NCBI GenBank assembly: GCA_017473115.1
Contig: JAFUNC010000007.1
Location: 62,001-126,000, forward strand
Length of the DNA: 64,000 nt
Direction of reading: 5' to 3'
Source: Lachnospiraceae bacterium
GTDB taxonomy: Bacteria > Bacillota > Clostridia > Lachnospirales > Lachnospiraceae
Notes under the pieces: model-generated
The model's input: the letters and a program-made list of their open reading frames with translations, nothing else
What the model was told of the DNA's origin: nothing
Databases searched by the model: none
Made by a program: the position numbers and the translations under genes
In this document: positions 42,513 through 50,787 of the stretch, piece after piece
Layout of the letters: the number at the start of each line of letters is the position of its first letter
How positions within the stretch are numbered: position 1 is the stretch's first letter

Positions 42513-42687
42513 TTGTATCACCTCTTACACAAATATATTAAACGACAAGTTGTAAAAATATTCCTCTTTTATGGATACTATAGCATTGAAATTTTAAAAA
42601 AGTGTTAAGTTATGGCATTAATTTACAGACTGCAGATGCTATATTAGTTTATAATATACAAATTTCTCTTTTATACTTAAATTTTAA

Positions 42688-42716
42688 TGGAAAAATTGTA
42701 GAAAATCTAGTATAAT
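42688..42716 (+). promoter_or_regulatory. Probable promoter of the kinase-phosphatase operon
   Basis: TGGAAA (42688-42693), a 17-bp spacer and TATAAT (42711-42716). A hairpin (GTGTAC.. near 42731 with ACGGTACAC near 42769) lies in the leader, 30 bases before the start codon. Confidence 0.55.
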
Positions 42717-42800
42717 GTGTAACAGGGGAAGTGTACCCGTTTTTCAATATTTTTATGGCGACGGTACACAAAATGATAAGGGATTGGAGATTGATGAGAG

Positions 42801-44678
42801 ATGGAAATGTCTGAAATCCGCAAATTATGTATGAACTGTATGCATATGAGTAAAGAGGATGAATTCTGTCCTGTTTGCGGTAAAGCAAAAAAAGGTTTAA
42901 AGAGTTATGGTCGTGCGTTAGAGCCCGGCACTATTTTGAATGGAAAAATTTTAATCGGAAATATTCTGGGAATGGGTAATTTCGGTATTACTTATATGGG
43001 ATTTGATTTGTTACTGGAATATCGTGTTGCGGTAAAAGAATTCTTCCCGGATGAAATGGTGGAACGTGATACCAACGATGCTTTATATGTAGCGGAAGGT
43101 ACTACACCCGAAGAATACTATGAGGAGTTGAAAGCGTATCAGCGTGAAGCCAAAACTTTGGCGCAGTTTTCTAAATATCCCGGTATTGTTTCCATTAAAG
43201 AACTTTTTTATGAAAATAATACTGCCTATATGGTTATGGAATACTTAGAGGGCGGTACACTCAGAAGATATATCGATAATCACGGCGGCAAATTGGATGT
43301 GGAACATGCACTTGCCTTGATGGAGCCGGTAATCACATCCATGGAAGAAATTCATAAAAGCGGTCTGATTCATCGAGACATCAGTCCGGAAAATATTATG
43401 CTCGATAAAGACGGAAGTATTAAGGTAATCGATTTCGGTGCTACCAAGAAATTAAGCAATAAGACTGCCCAGATTTATTTCGGTAAATTCGGTTATGCGC
43501 CTTTGGAACAGATGGTGGGTGAAGGACAGGGGCCTTGGACGGATGTATACGGTATCTGTGCAACCATGTACTGTATGATTACCGGAGATATTCCTACCGA
43601 TGCGTTTGAGAGAAGCCAGAATGAGCCCTTGATGCATATTGCGGATTACGGTATTCCTATGGAGCGCAGAATTGCGGATGCCATTATGCGTGGCCTTTCT
43701 ATGGAATGTAAGGACCGCCAGCAGGATATGGGACAGTTAAAACGTCATCTGTACGGACAGAAGATTAATAAGGAATTTGCAGAAACGTATGAGATTCAAT
43801 ATCCTCACAGTAATGCGTTGATGATGTATGATAAAAAGAACCGTCGTGTGTGGTTCGGTCATTATCCTATGAATGAAGTGACCGGTTCACGTCTTACAAC
43901 AGATATCATTTATGCTAATTATGACGGTAATGATAAGGCTGTTTTGGATGGGGGTAAATTTAAGAGATTTTCCGTAAAAGATGCATTGATGTCGAAGGAA
44001 TACCGCTTGATTAATAAGCAGAAAATCAAAGACGAAAGCAGAATGTATCGTATTTTTGAATATACGGATATTCCCTGGGTTATTTTACACCAGAGCGGAA
44101 ATAAAATGATTCTTCAGTCTGAATATGTACTGGATTATCAGATGTTTGATGAGAAGACATATCTTGATATGACAGACAGGGAAGTGACTAAAGTCCGTAC
44201 CGGAATCAGTTGGGAATTCAGTAAAATCCGAGAATGGTTAAACCGTGATTTCTTCCGTGAAGCATTTACAAAGGAAGAGCAGGAAAAGATTATTATTAAG
44301 GAAGTTAAAACGCCGATTTCATCTTTTACCGATCAAATCACCTATGACCGTGTATTTCTTCCTTCTGTAGAGGAAGTGATGAATGGATTCGAGAATCGTG
44401 CCGTACGAGGCGGAAATGCATTGAAGACGCCTGTGAACCAGAGTCAGATTCTTTTCTCTCAGTATGCGGCAGCAAAGAAGTTAGATGATGCATTACCTAT
44501 GGGATATGCCCTTAGAACCAGAGGTACCATTAATGCAGAAAGTGCAACATTTACCTATGGTGAAAATTGTGACGGACATTCTATCCAGAACGGTAAGATG
44601 AAACAATGGAAGTTAAGTATACCTATGGGTATCAGACCGATTATTCAGGTTGATATCAGTGATATTGTAGAAGTGTAG
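42801..44678 (+). CDS. Ser/Thr protein kinase with zinc ribbon and DUF6273-like C-terminal domain
   Basis: 625 aa. An N-terminal zinc ribbon (CMNC, CPVCGK) comes before a eukaryotic-type kinase domain (about 40-310): Gly loop GNILGMGNFGITYMG, VAVKEFF Lys, catalytic loop LIHRDISPENIMLD (Ser replaces the usual Lys/Leu of HRDxKPxN) and DFG in VIDFGATKK. Residues 340-625 match the DUF6273 pattern (IPWVILHQSGNKMILQSEYV, IREWLNRDFFREAF, DRVFLPSVEEV), often fused to signalling modules in Lachnospiraceae. There are no PASTA repeats or membrane helix, so it is not a PrkC-type cell-wall kinase. A phosphatase gene follows 12 bases later, giving a reversible phosphorylation pair. Confidence 0.88.
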   Translation: MEMSEIRKLCMNCMHMSKEDEFCPVCGKAKKGLKSYGRALEPGTILNGKILIGNILGMGNFGITYMGFDLLLEYRVAVKEFFPDEMVERDTNDALYVAEGTTPEEYYEELKAYQREAKTLAQFSKYPGIVSIKELFYENNTAYMVMEYLEGGTLRRYIDNHGGKLDVEHALALMEPVITSMEEIHKSGLIHRDISPENIMLDKDGSIKVIDFGATKKLSNKTAQIYFGKFGYAPLEQMVGEGQGPWTDVYGICATMYCMITGDIPTDAFERSQNEPLMHIADYGIPMERRIADAIMRGLSMECKDRQQDMGQLKRHLYGQKINKEFAETYEIQYPHSNALMMYDKKNRRVWFGHYPMNEVTGSRLTTDIIYANYDGNDKAVLDGGKFKRFSVKDALMSKEYRLINKQKIKDESRMYRIFEYTDIPWVILHQSGNKMILQSEYVLDYQMFDEKTYLDMTDREVTKVRTGISWEFSKIREWLNRDFFREAFTKEEQEKIIIKEVKTPISSFTDQITYDRVFLPSVEEVMNGFENRAVRGGNALKTPVNQSQILFSQYAAAKKLDDALPMGYALRTRGTINAESATFTYGENCDGHSIQNGKMKQWKLSIPMGIRPIIQVDISDIVEV

Positions 44679-44690
44679 AGGACTGTGGTG

Positions 44691-45482
44691 ATGAGCAATT
44701 ACGTAATGAGCGATGTCCATGGTCAATACAAGTCTTACATGAAAATGTTGAAGAAAATTGACCTGAAGGCAGAAGATACTTTGTATGTGTTAGGTGATGC
44801 CATTGACAGGGGAAATGATGGTATCAAGATTCTGAACGATATGATGAAACGTCCGAATGTGGTATTAATTTTAGGAAACCATGAGATGCTGATGTTGGAT
44901 GCGTTAAGGAATTTTGATGAAATCAAGAGTAAAGACCGTCATGATACGGATGATATTGATTTGTGGCTTGATCCCTGCAATGGTGGTGAATATACCTATG
45001 AAGACTTTTCGAAATTAACCATACCCAAGAGAAAAGCAATTATTGATTATTTGGAAAATGCATGGATTATTAAGAAGATTACGATTGGTAATAAAAATTA
45101 TCATTTATCTCATGCATATACTACTAACCGCAAGAGTAAAGATGGTTTTCGATATGCGGATTTGTCCCATGATGAAATTTGGGATATTGTATGGATGAAT
45201 ATTTTTGACCGCGCTTTTATCCGGGAGAATAACAGTAAACTGTATCCAAACAAAAAGACGATTTATATTTGCGGTCATACCTTTACCCAACGTTTGGATT
45301 GTATTGATGAACTGGGCAGAGGACTGGTGTATCATAATACGGATTATTATGGATATCACGTTTATAATATTGATTGTGGTATGGCATTGAAAAACAAGTC
45401 GAGCCAGTTGGCTTGTATGCGTTTAGAGGACGGAGAGATCTTTTATGTCCCATTAGAGACACCGTCCAAAATCAAAGAATAA
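44691..45482 (+). CDS. Calcineurin-like Ser/Thr protein phosphatase
   Basis: 263 aa. Metallophosphoesterase motifs in order: MSDVHGQY, GDAIDRGNDG, LGNHEMLM, a His in YHLSHAYT and CGHTFT. This is the PPP-family bacterial phosphatase pattern with a two-metal centre. It starts 12 bases after the kinase stop (ATG at 44691; two in-frame GTG codons precede it), so it is co-transcribed and probably reverses phosphorylation by that kinase. Substrates unknown. Confidence 0.9.
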   Translation: MSNYVMSDVHGQYKSYMKMLKKIDLKAEDTLYVLGDAIDRGNDGIKILNDMMKRPNVVLILGNHEMLMLDALRNFDEIKSKDRHDTDDIDLWLDPCNGGEYTYEDFSKLTIPKRKAIIDYLENAWIIKKITIGNKNYHLSHAYTTNRKSKDGFRYADLSHDEIWDIVWMNIFDRAFIRENNSKLYPNKKTIYICGHTFTQRLDCIDELGRGLVYHNTDYYGYHVYNIDCGMALKNKSSQLACMRLEDGEIFYVPLETPSKIKE

Positions 45483-45489
45483 AAGAATA

Positions 45490-45541
45490 AAAAGCCTCTT
45501 TTTATCGCAAACTATTGTTAGTTTGGTAAAGGGAGGCTTTT
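45490..45541 (+). terminator. Terminator after the kinase-phosphatase operon
   Basis: A 9-bp outer stem (45490-45498 with 45533-45541) encloses a CAAACTA/TAGTTTG inner hairpin and ends in a T-rich stretch. Confidence 0.75.
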
Positions 45542-45547
45542 ATTTTT

Positions 45548-45673
45548 ATGAAAGAAAAATTAGGTATTCTGTTCATTGTGGTGGTTGCGGCTCTCTGCCT
45601 TTTTGGTTGTGCGGAGGAATTGCCGGAACATGAGATGGTCCGGTCATATGTTTTATGTCCAACCACCGTCTAA
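45548..45673 (+). CDS. Possible 41-aa lipoprotein-like small ORF
   Basis: A short frame starting MKEKLGILFIVVVAAL with lipobox LFGC and then about 20 residues ending LCPTTV. The signal peptide is convincing, but the mature part is tiny and its last 21 bases overlap the convergent SDR gene. GGGAGG lies 11 nt upstream but inside the terminator stem. It could be a real small lipoprotein or the remnant of a longer one. Confidence 0.35.
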   Translation: MKEKLGILFIVVVAALCLFGCAEELPEHEMVRSYVLCPTTV

Positions 45674-46372
45674 GGTAATAATCTGTCCTGTAAGGTATGA
45701 GGGCATATGAAGCAGGCTGATGACCGCTGCACCGACTTCTTCGGGTGTGCCCATTCGACCGGCAGGTATTTCTTCTGTCAAAGCAGTTAGGTCATCTTCG
45801 GACAAGTGTGAATTCATTTGAGTATCAATTAAACCGCAGGCAATGGCGTTTACCTGAATGCCGCTGGGAGCCAGTTCTTTGGCGAGGGCTTTGGTAAATG
45901 CATTCAGACCGCCTTTTGAAGCGGAATAGGCAGTTTCCGTAGATGCCCCTATGTTTCCCCAAACGGAAGAGATATTAATGATGTGACCGGCGCCTTTTTG
46001 CAACATAAGAGGTATTGCATATTTGGATGTATAAAAAACGGAGGAAAGATTCGTGGACATTACCTCATCCCATTCCTCAGGTGTCATATCCTGCAATAAA
46101 CCTACATAAGAGATTCCGGCGTTGTTGATTAAAAGGTCAAGGGTGGGAATCTCTTCAAATAAAAGACGCACGGCTTCGGCATTTTTCATATCACATTGTC
46201 TTGCAGTGCAGGTAATATTATATTCTTTTTCAAGATATTCGGCAAAACTTGTTAACTGTTCCAAGGATTTGTGACAGGTTAAAACCAGATGATAACCATC
46301 CTTGGCCAGACTTTCAGCGATACTTCTTCCGATTCCGCGGGAAGCACCGGTTACCAGAGCAAAAGTTTTCAT
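45653..46372 (-). CDS. Short-chain dehydrogenase/reductase (FabG-like)
   Basis: 239 aa classical SDR. The NAD(P)-binding loop is TGASRGIGR, NNAG is in LLINNAGISYVG, the catalytic Ser is in INISSVWG and the Tyr-Lys pair in YSASKGG; the end LTGQIITLDGGW is typical of 3-oxoacyl-ACP reductase relatives. It reduces a ketone or oxidises an alcohol with NAD(P)H/NAD(P). No other fatty-acid synthesis genes are adjacent, so FabG function is not certain. Monocistronic. Confidence 0.88.
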   Translation of the reverse strand: MKTFALVTGASRGIGRSIAESLAKDGYHLVLTCHKSLEQLTSFAEYLEKEYNITCTARQCDMKNAEAVRLLFEEIPTLDLLINNAGISYVGLLQDMTPEEWDEVMSTNLSSVFYTSKYAIPLMLQKGAGHIINISSVWGNIGASTETAYSASKGGLNAFTKALAKELAPSGIQVNAIACGLIDTQMNSHLSEDDLTALTEEIPAGRMGTPEEVGAAVISLLHMPSYLTGQIITLDGGWT

Positions 46373-46583
46373 AACTACTCCTTTTTATATTGTTCTGTTT
46401 CAATTGCTTTTTATACAAGGGTTAAAGACGTGAGGTTGAAATCCTAACTGCTTACAGTATAGTGGATTCCGGAAAACACTGCAAGGTTTTGTGGGTAATG
46501 TGATTGAATTTTATTGTAAAAACTGATAGAGTAAAGAATAGATAAAAACGGAAGTAAGGATAGGAAAACAGGGAGGAATTAAC

Positions 46584-47492
46584 ATGTATGATTTGGTGAT
46601 TATCGGTTCCGGTCCGGCCGGAATGTCGGCGGCAATTTATGCAAAAAGAGCATGTTTAAATACATTGGTATTGGAACGGACCGGCTTTGGCGGCGGTCAG
46701 GTTTTGAATACTTATGAAGTAGATAATTATCCGGGGCTTCCGGGTATCAGCGGTTTTGAACTTGCACAGAAGATGAGCGAACACGCGATGAAAATGCAGG
46801 CGGAGACCGTAGAAGATGATGTGAAAGAAATTCAAACGGAAGCAGACGGATATGTGATTGTAGGAGAAAATAAAACCTATAAGACCAAAGGTATCATTAT
46901 TGCCACAGGTGCAAAGCATGCACCTTTGAATGTTTCCGGTGAAGAAGAACTGGCCGGAATGGGTGTATCCTATTGTGCAACCTGTGATGGTGCATTTTTT
47001 ACGGGAAGAGACGTGGCTGTCGTAGGTGGCGGCGATGTGGCCGTGGAGGATGCTGTTTTTCTGGCACGAAACTGCCGTAAAGTATATTTGATTCACAGAA
47101 GGGATGAACTGCGTGCGGCCAAGACGTTACAGGAGGCTTTAAAAAAGTGTGATAATGTGGAAATATTATGGAATACCACGGTGGAAGCAATTCAAGGTGA
47201 CGAAGCAGTGGAATCTGTAATACTGCGTAACAAAATTACCGAAGCGAGCGATACACTTTCTGTGGCAGGCGTGTTTGTTGCGGTAGGAATTTTGCCTAAT
47301 TCCGAGGCCTTTGAAGGCTTTGTAGGAAAAGATAACGGTGGATATATTGTAGCAGGTGAAGATTGCAGAACTGACAAGCCGTTTGTATATGCTGTGGGAG
47401 ATGTAAGGACGAAACCTTTGCGACAGGTTGTGACTGCAGTGGCAGACGGTGCGAATGCAGTTACATCATTCCAAAAAGAATTGTTACAATAA
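46584..47492 (+). CDS. trxB: Thioredoxin reductase
   Basis: 302 aa. FAD-binding GSGPAGMSAAIYAKR, redox-active CATC in SYCATCDGAFF, NADPH-binding GGGDVAVEDAVFL and the late VYAVGDVRTKPLRQ. The flavoenzyme passes electrons from NADPH to thioredoxin. GGGAGG lies before the ATG. No thioredoxin gene is adjacent, so the partner is elsewhere, and a ferredoxin-dependent variant cannot be excluded. Confidence 0.93.
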   Translation: MYDLVIIGSGPAGMSAAIYAKRACLNTLVLERTGFGGGQVLNTYEVDNYPGLPGISGFELAQKMSEHAMKMQAETVEDDVKEIQTEADGYVIVGENKTYKTKGIIIATGAKHAPLNVSGEEELAGMGVSYCATCDGAFFTGRDVAVVGGGDVAVEDAVFLARNCRKVYLIHRRDELRAAKTLQEALKKCDNVEILWNTTVEAIQGDEAVESVILRNKITEASDTLSVAGVFVAVGILPNSEAFEGFVGKDNGGYIVAGEDCRTDKPFVYAVGDVRTKPLRQVVTAVADGANAVTSFQKELLQ

Positions 47493-47585
47493 ATATTACG
47501 AAAAAATTTCATGGTTTTTATGTCTGATTTTAATAAAAAAGCCCGAAAATCAAGGCTTTCCAAATATTGTAAGTTATAAAATGTG

Positions 47586-47640
47586 TTGACAAATGTTACG
47601 AAAACTGTTATATTGTTACATGAACGTAACAATTTCGTAA
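47586..47640 (+). promoter_or_regulatory. Promoter with inverted repeats upstream of the NlpC/P60 gene
   Basis: TTGACA (47586-47591), 17-bp spacer and TATATT (47609-47614). An 8-6-8 inverted repeat (ATTGTTAC 47612-47619, GTAACAAT 47626-47633) overlaps the -10 and start, and TTACGAAA/TTTCGTAA (47596-47603, 47633-47640) form a second, wider pair. TGTTA(C/T) occurs three times. It resembles but does not match the spacing of WalR boxes. Confidence 0.6.
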
Positions 47641-47700
47641 TAATTCAATGCTGATTTGTAGGCAAACGAGTGGAAAGAAAGGTTTTACGGTGTAATTTTT

Positions 47701-49251
47701 ATGAGACGCAAAAAACTGATAGTGGGTGTGTGTGCGTTGGTAATCAGTATCGTGATTACGGGACTTTCACTTCCGACGGAAGCAACCGGAAAGTTCGCCA
47801 AAATGCCCGCGGCAGGAGCGGCGGTTGATATGGGAGAAGGTTCTTCCTATGTTGACGTGCAAGCTTCTATCGAATCAATTATAAAAGATAATAAGTCTTA
47901 TACCACAGGCACCAGTTCTGTTGGGTTGGAGACGATTGAAAATGATGTATCCGTTGTACGTGTCAGCAGTGTTACTGAACCGCAGGAAACTGTAAATGCT
48001 ATGGTTTCTTCGGAAGCGGCCGTTAGCGAAAACGATGTGAAATCCATTCAGCCGGTTACAGTGAATACTGTACAAGAGGTAACAAGTGATGTAGCCGCTG
48101 AGGAGCAGACATCTGTCACTCCGGAAGTGGTAAAGGCGAATTCCGCTACTGATAATATGGTTACGGTAGCAGATAATAATGCGGAAATTGCCACAGCGAA
48201 TGTATTTGGCGAAGCAACGGCTACAGAAAACGGAACATTAGAAACGGGTACAGAATCTGTAGAGATTATCCCTACTGAAGAATTGGAGATTCCCGGTGAG
48301 AATGTAGCGGTTAAGGAAGAAATTCCGGCAGAATTTCAGAATCTTGTGATTGCGCAGGTAAATGATTATGTAAATGTACGTGCGGAAGCCAATACAGAGG
48401 CTGAAATCGTAGGTAAGTTATATGATGAATCTGTAGGTACTCTTGTAGAAGAGAAGGACGGATGGTATCAGATTACTTCCGGTAATGTAACAGGATATGT
48501 AAAGGCTGAGTTTTGCGTAACCGGCGAAGCTGCGATTGCATTGGCTGAAGAAGTTGGAACCAAGATTGCTACAGTGAATACTACAACATTAAAGGTACGT
48601 AGCGAAGCAAATATTGAGTCTTCTGTTTTAGGACTTGTTCCTCTTGGAGAAGAACTGGTAGTAGTAAAGGAAGAAGAGCCTGTCGAAGGTTGGGTTAAAA
48701 TTTCAATCGAAGAAGGCGAAGGTTATGTATCTACAGAATATGTAAGTTTGCGTACGGATTTTGTAAAGGCTGAATCAAAGGAAGAAGAGGCACAGCGTTT
48801 GGCGCAGGAGGCGGCTGCAAGGGCAGAGGCTCAGAGAGCGGCTCAGCAGGCAATTTCAAACAATGCCAATAACACTACTGCAGTACCGGTGATTGCGGGT
48901 GACAGTGAGATGGGTGTTGCGGTTGCGGAATATGCATGTCAGTTTGTTGGAAATCCTTATGTATGGGGTGGCACAAGCCTTACCAATGGTGCGGATTGCT
49001 CCGGTTTTGTAATGAGTGTATATGCTAATTTTGGTGTTGCACTTCCGCATTCGTCAACAGCAGACCGTACACAGGGCTATGCAGTAGACGGAATCGCAAA
49101 TGCGCAACCCGGTGACTTGGTTTGTTATTCCGGACACGTTGCCCTTTATATCGGTAACGGTCAGATTGTACACGCAAGTTCAAGCAAGACAGGTATTATT
49201 ATATCAGATGCTGAATATAAGAAGATTTTAGCAGTGCGAAGAATTTTCTAA
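47701..49251 (+). CDS. Secreted SH3-domain NlpC/P60 peptidoglycan hydrolase
   Basis: 516 aa. An N-terminal signal peptide (RRKK then a hydrophobic stretch to about 29), a Thr/Val/Glu-rich region (to about 210), two bacterial SH3 domains (around 215-275, NDYVNVRAEANTEAEIVGKL, and 285-345, TLKVRSEANIESSVLGLV), an Ala/Glu/Gln helical linker, and a C-terminal NlpC/P60 domain (400-516). The catalytic Cys is in GADCSGFV near 433 and the His in GHVALYIG near 478. It cleaves stem-peptide bonds in peptidoglycan, probably in growth or division. Single gene with its own promoter and terminator; the ribosome site (GAAAGG) is far from the ATG. Confidence 0.93.
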   Translation: MRRKKLIVGVCALVISIVITGLSLPTEATGKFAKMPAAGAAVDMGEGSSYVDVQASIESIIKDNKSYTTGTSSVGLETIENDVSVVRVSSVTEPQETVNAMVSSEAAVSENDVKSIQPVTVNTVQEVTSDVAAEEQTSVTPEVVKANSATDNMVTVADNNAEIATANVFGEATATENGTLETGTESVEIIPTEELEIPGENVAVKEEIPAEFQNLVIAQVNDYVNVRAEANTEAEIVGKLYDESVGTLVEEKDGWYQITSGNVTGYVKAEFCVTGEAAIALAEEVGTKIATVNTTTLKVRSEANIESSVLGLVPLGEELVVVKEEEPVEGWVKISIEEGEGYVSTEYVSLRTDFVKAESKEEEAQRLAQEAAARAEAQRAAQQAISNNANNTTAVPVIAGDSEMGVAVAEYACQFVGNPYVWGGTSLTNGADCSGFVMSVYANFGVALPHSSTADRTQGYAVDGIANAQPGDLVCYSGHVALYIGNGQIVHASSSKTGIIISDAEYKKILAVRRIF

Positions 49252-49266
49252 AGAAAAGAATTCAGA

Positions 49267-49297
49267 GCGGTCCCTATTTGATAGGGATCGCTTTTTT
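49267..49297 (+). terminator. Intrinsic terminator of the NlpC/P60 gene
   Basis: An 11-bp stem with one G-U pair (49267-49277 with 49281-49291), a 3-nt loop and six T's. Confidence 0.9.
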
Positions 49298-49800
49298 ATG
49301 TTATATCAAAGATGTTTGTAAAATAGGATGAAAATTAAGGCATCAAGTCGTTGGAAATCAATATTTGTACAAGTTGCACAAATTTACTGAATGCAAGTGA
49401 AAAGTCAAAAAAAGTCAAAAAAAGATATCCACAGATAAAATTGTCGAAAAATGCCGAAAAATCATTTATACACGAAGTTATACACATTATCCACCGAGAA
49501 AATGGTAAAAAAGACAACAATTTTATGGAAACTAACAAAACATCCGTTTTGTATATTACGTAGAATTTGTCGAAAAATGCGAAAAAAAACAACGAAATAC
49601 TTGACTTTTTTAATGTCAAAAAAGTGTAAAACAATTGGATAAATTTTCAGTACAATTTGAGAAAATATTGCAAATGTATGGACAAATATGGTATAATAAT
49701 CACGTACAATAAGAAACTTGAAAACAAGGTGGAATATGTACAGACCATAGGTATTTTATAATGCTTATGGATACGATAAACCAATGAAAGGGTGATCAGT
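49298..49800. other. AT-rich intergenic region with DnaA-box-like and Spo0A-box-like sites
   Basis: This 503-base gap has no credible gene. Four sequences fit the DnaA-box pattern TTWTNCACA with at most one mismatch: ATATCCACA (49425), TTATACACG (49466), TTATACACA (49478, perfect) and TTATCCACC (49487), all in one orientation. Spo0A-box-like sites are TTGTCGAAAAA (49441), TGCCGAAAAA (49452) and TTTGTCGAAAAA (49566). GTCAAAAAAA is repeated twice near 49404. ACTTTTTT/AAAAAAGT is an inverted repeat near 49605-49626. The hpf promoter follows. Confidence 0.55.
49668..49697 (+). promoter_or_regulatory. Promoter of hpf
   Basis: TTGCAA (49668-49673), 18-bp spacer and TATAAT (49692-49697) with an extended TGG before the -10. 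The leader to the hpf ATG is about 95 bases. Confidence 0.7.
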
Positions 49801-50328
49801 ATGAAATTTATTATTATTGGGAAAAACATTGAGGTTACACCGGGACTTCGCAGTGCAGTAGAGGATAAGATCGGTAAACTGGAGAAGTATTTTACACAGG
49901 AGACAGAGGTACATGTAACACTTAGTGTAGAGAAGGATCGTCAGAAGATTGAAGTTACCATTCCCGTGAAAGGTAAGATTATCCGTTCTGAGCAGGTAAG
50001 CAACGATATGTATGTTTCTATCGACTTGGTAGAAGAAATTATCGAAAGACAGTTGAAGAAGTATAAGAATAAAATTGTGGACCAGAAGCATAACTCAGAT
50101 TTCTTTAAGACTGATTATATTGAGAAAGAGTTTGTGGATGATGAAGAAATTAAGATTATCCGTTCCAAGAAGTTTGATATTAAGCCCATGTATCCGGAAG
50201 ATGCTTGTATTCAAATGGAACTCTTAGGACATAACTTCTTTGTATTCAACAATGCAGAAACGGATTTAATCAGCGTTGTTTATAAGAGAAAAGGGAATAC
50301 CTATGGTTTAATTGAACCTGAGCAATAA
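49801..50328 (+). CDS. hpf: Ribosome hibernation-promoting factor, long form
   Basis: 175 aa. The N-terminal S30AE domain (about 1-100; IIIGKNIEVTPGLRSAVEDK) binds the 30S decoding site; the C-terminal domain (about 115-175; IKPMYPEDACIQMELLGHNF) dimerises and joins two ribosomes into 100S particles in stationary phase. The ATG at 49801 has AAAGGG 8 nt upstream; a GTG three codons earlier is less likely. In many Firmicutes hpf is directly followed by secA and prfB; here they are 8 kb away. Confidence 0.95.
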   Translation: MKFIIIGKNIEVTPGLRSAVEDKIGKLEKYFTQETEVHVTLSVEKDRQKIEVTIPVKGKIIRSEQVSNDMYVSIDLVEEIIERQLKKYKNKIVDQKHNSDFFKTDYIEKEFVDDEEIKIIRSKKFDIKPMYPEDACIQMELLGHNFFVFNNAETDLISVVYKRKGNTYGLIEPEQ

Positions 50329-50357
50329 AATTGAATATGGAGCCGTTTAGGCATATG

Positions 50358-50386
50358 AAAAGGCAACCTTTTAACAGGTTGCCTTT
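50358..50386 (+). terminator. Intrinsic terminator of hpf
   Basis: An 11-bp stem (AAAGGCAACCT 50359-50369 with AGGTTGCCTTT 50376-50386), 6-nt loop, short T tail. Confidence 0.8.
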
Positions 50387-50434
50387 GTAAATGGGTCGCT
50401 TTGTATGAAAATTACATTTCATAATAAGCCTTTT

Positions 50435-50644
50435 TTATGCTTCGTCGATGGAAAGTCTTTTATAAAACATAATCGAATATATTCCGGCAAGACCTACCAA
50501 AGCATAGATGACTCTGGAGAATCCGCTCATATCGCCAAAGAGTGCGGCAACCAAGTCAAATCCAAAGAAACCGATAAGGCCCCAGTTAATGGCACCGACA
50601 ATTACAAGTGTTAATGCAATCGCATTTAAAATTCTAAAAAGCAT
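50435..50644 (-). CDS. DUF378 small membrane protein
   Basis: 69 aa with two hydrophobic helices; the pattern ALTLVIVGAINWGLIGFFGF followed by DLVAALFG and VIYALVGLAGIY is the DUF378 signature. Function of the family is unknown. The ATG at 50644 has AAAGGAG 8 nt upstream; an ATG two codons earlier is too close. Single gene between terminators. Confidence 0.85.
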   Translation of the reverse strand: MLFRILNAIALTLVIVGAINWGLIGFFGFDLVAALFGDMSGFSRVIYALVGLAGIYSIMFYKRLSIDEA

Positions 50645-50713
50645 ATTCATTTCTCCTTTCGTAAAAAAGTGCCTATACATAATATGTCTTTTTAGCCAAT
50701 TCTTTATTCTTAT

Positions 50714-50760
50714 AAAAAAAGAGTCCTGCAGGTAAAATATACCAAACAGAACTCTTTTTT
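50714..50760 (-). terminator. Terminator of the YdjG/YdjH-like genes
   Basis: Read on the minus strand, AAAAAAGAGT (50751-50760) pairs with ACTCTTTTTT (50714-50724) with a T-run at the end. It lies 28 bases after the YdjH-like stop. Confidence 0.75.
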
Positions 50761-50787
50761 AATTTTCATTAAAATATTTTTATAATA

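Noticed and set aside
47538-47564. Terminator after trxB
   Set aside because: AAAGCC/GGCTTT forms only a 6-bp stem and is not followed by a T-run.
49404-49626. Chromosomal origin of replication
   Set aside because: DnaA-box-like sites are present, but none of dnaA, dnaN, rpmH, rnpA, mnmG or parAB is nearby and only one box is perfect.
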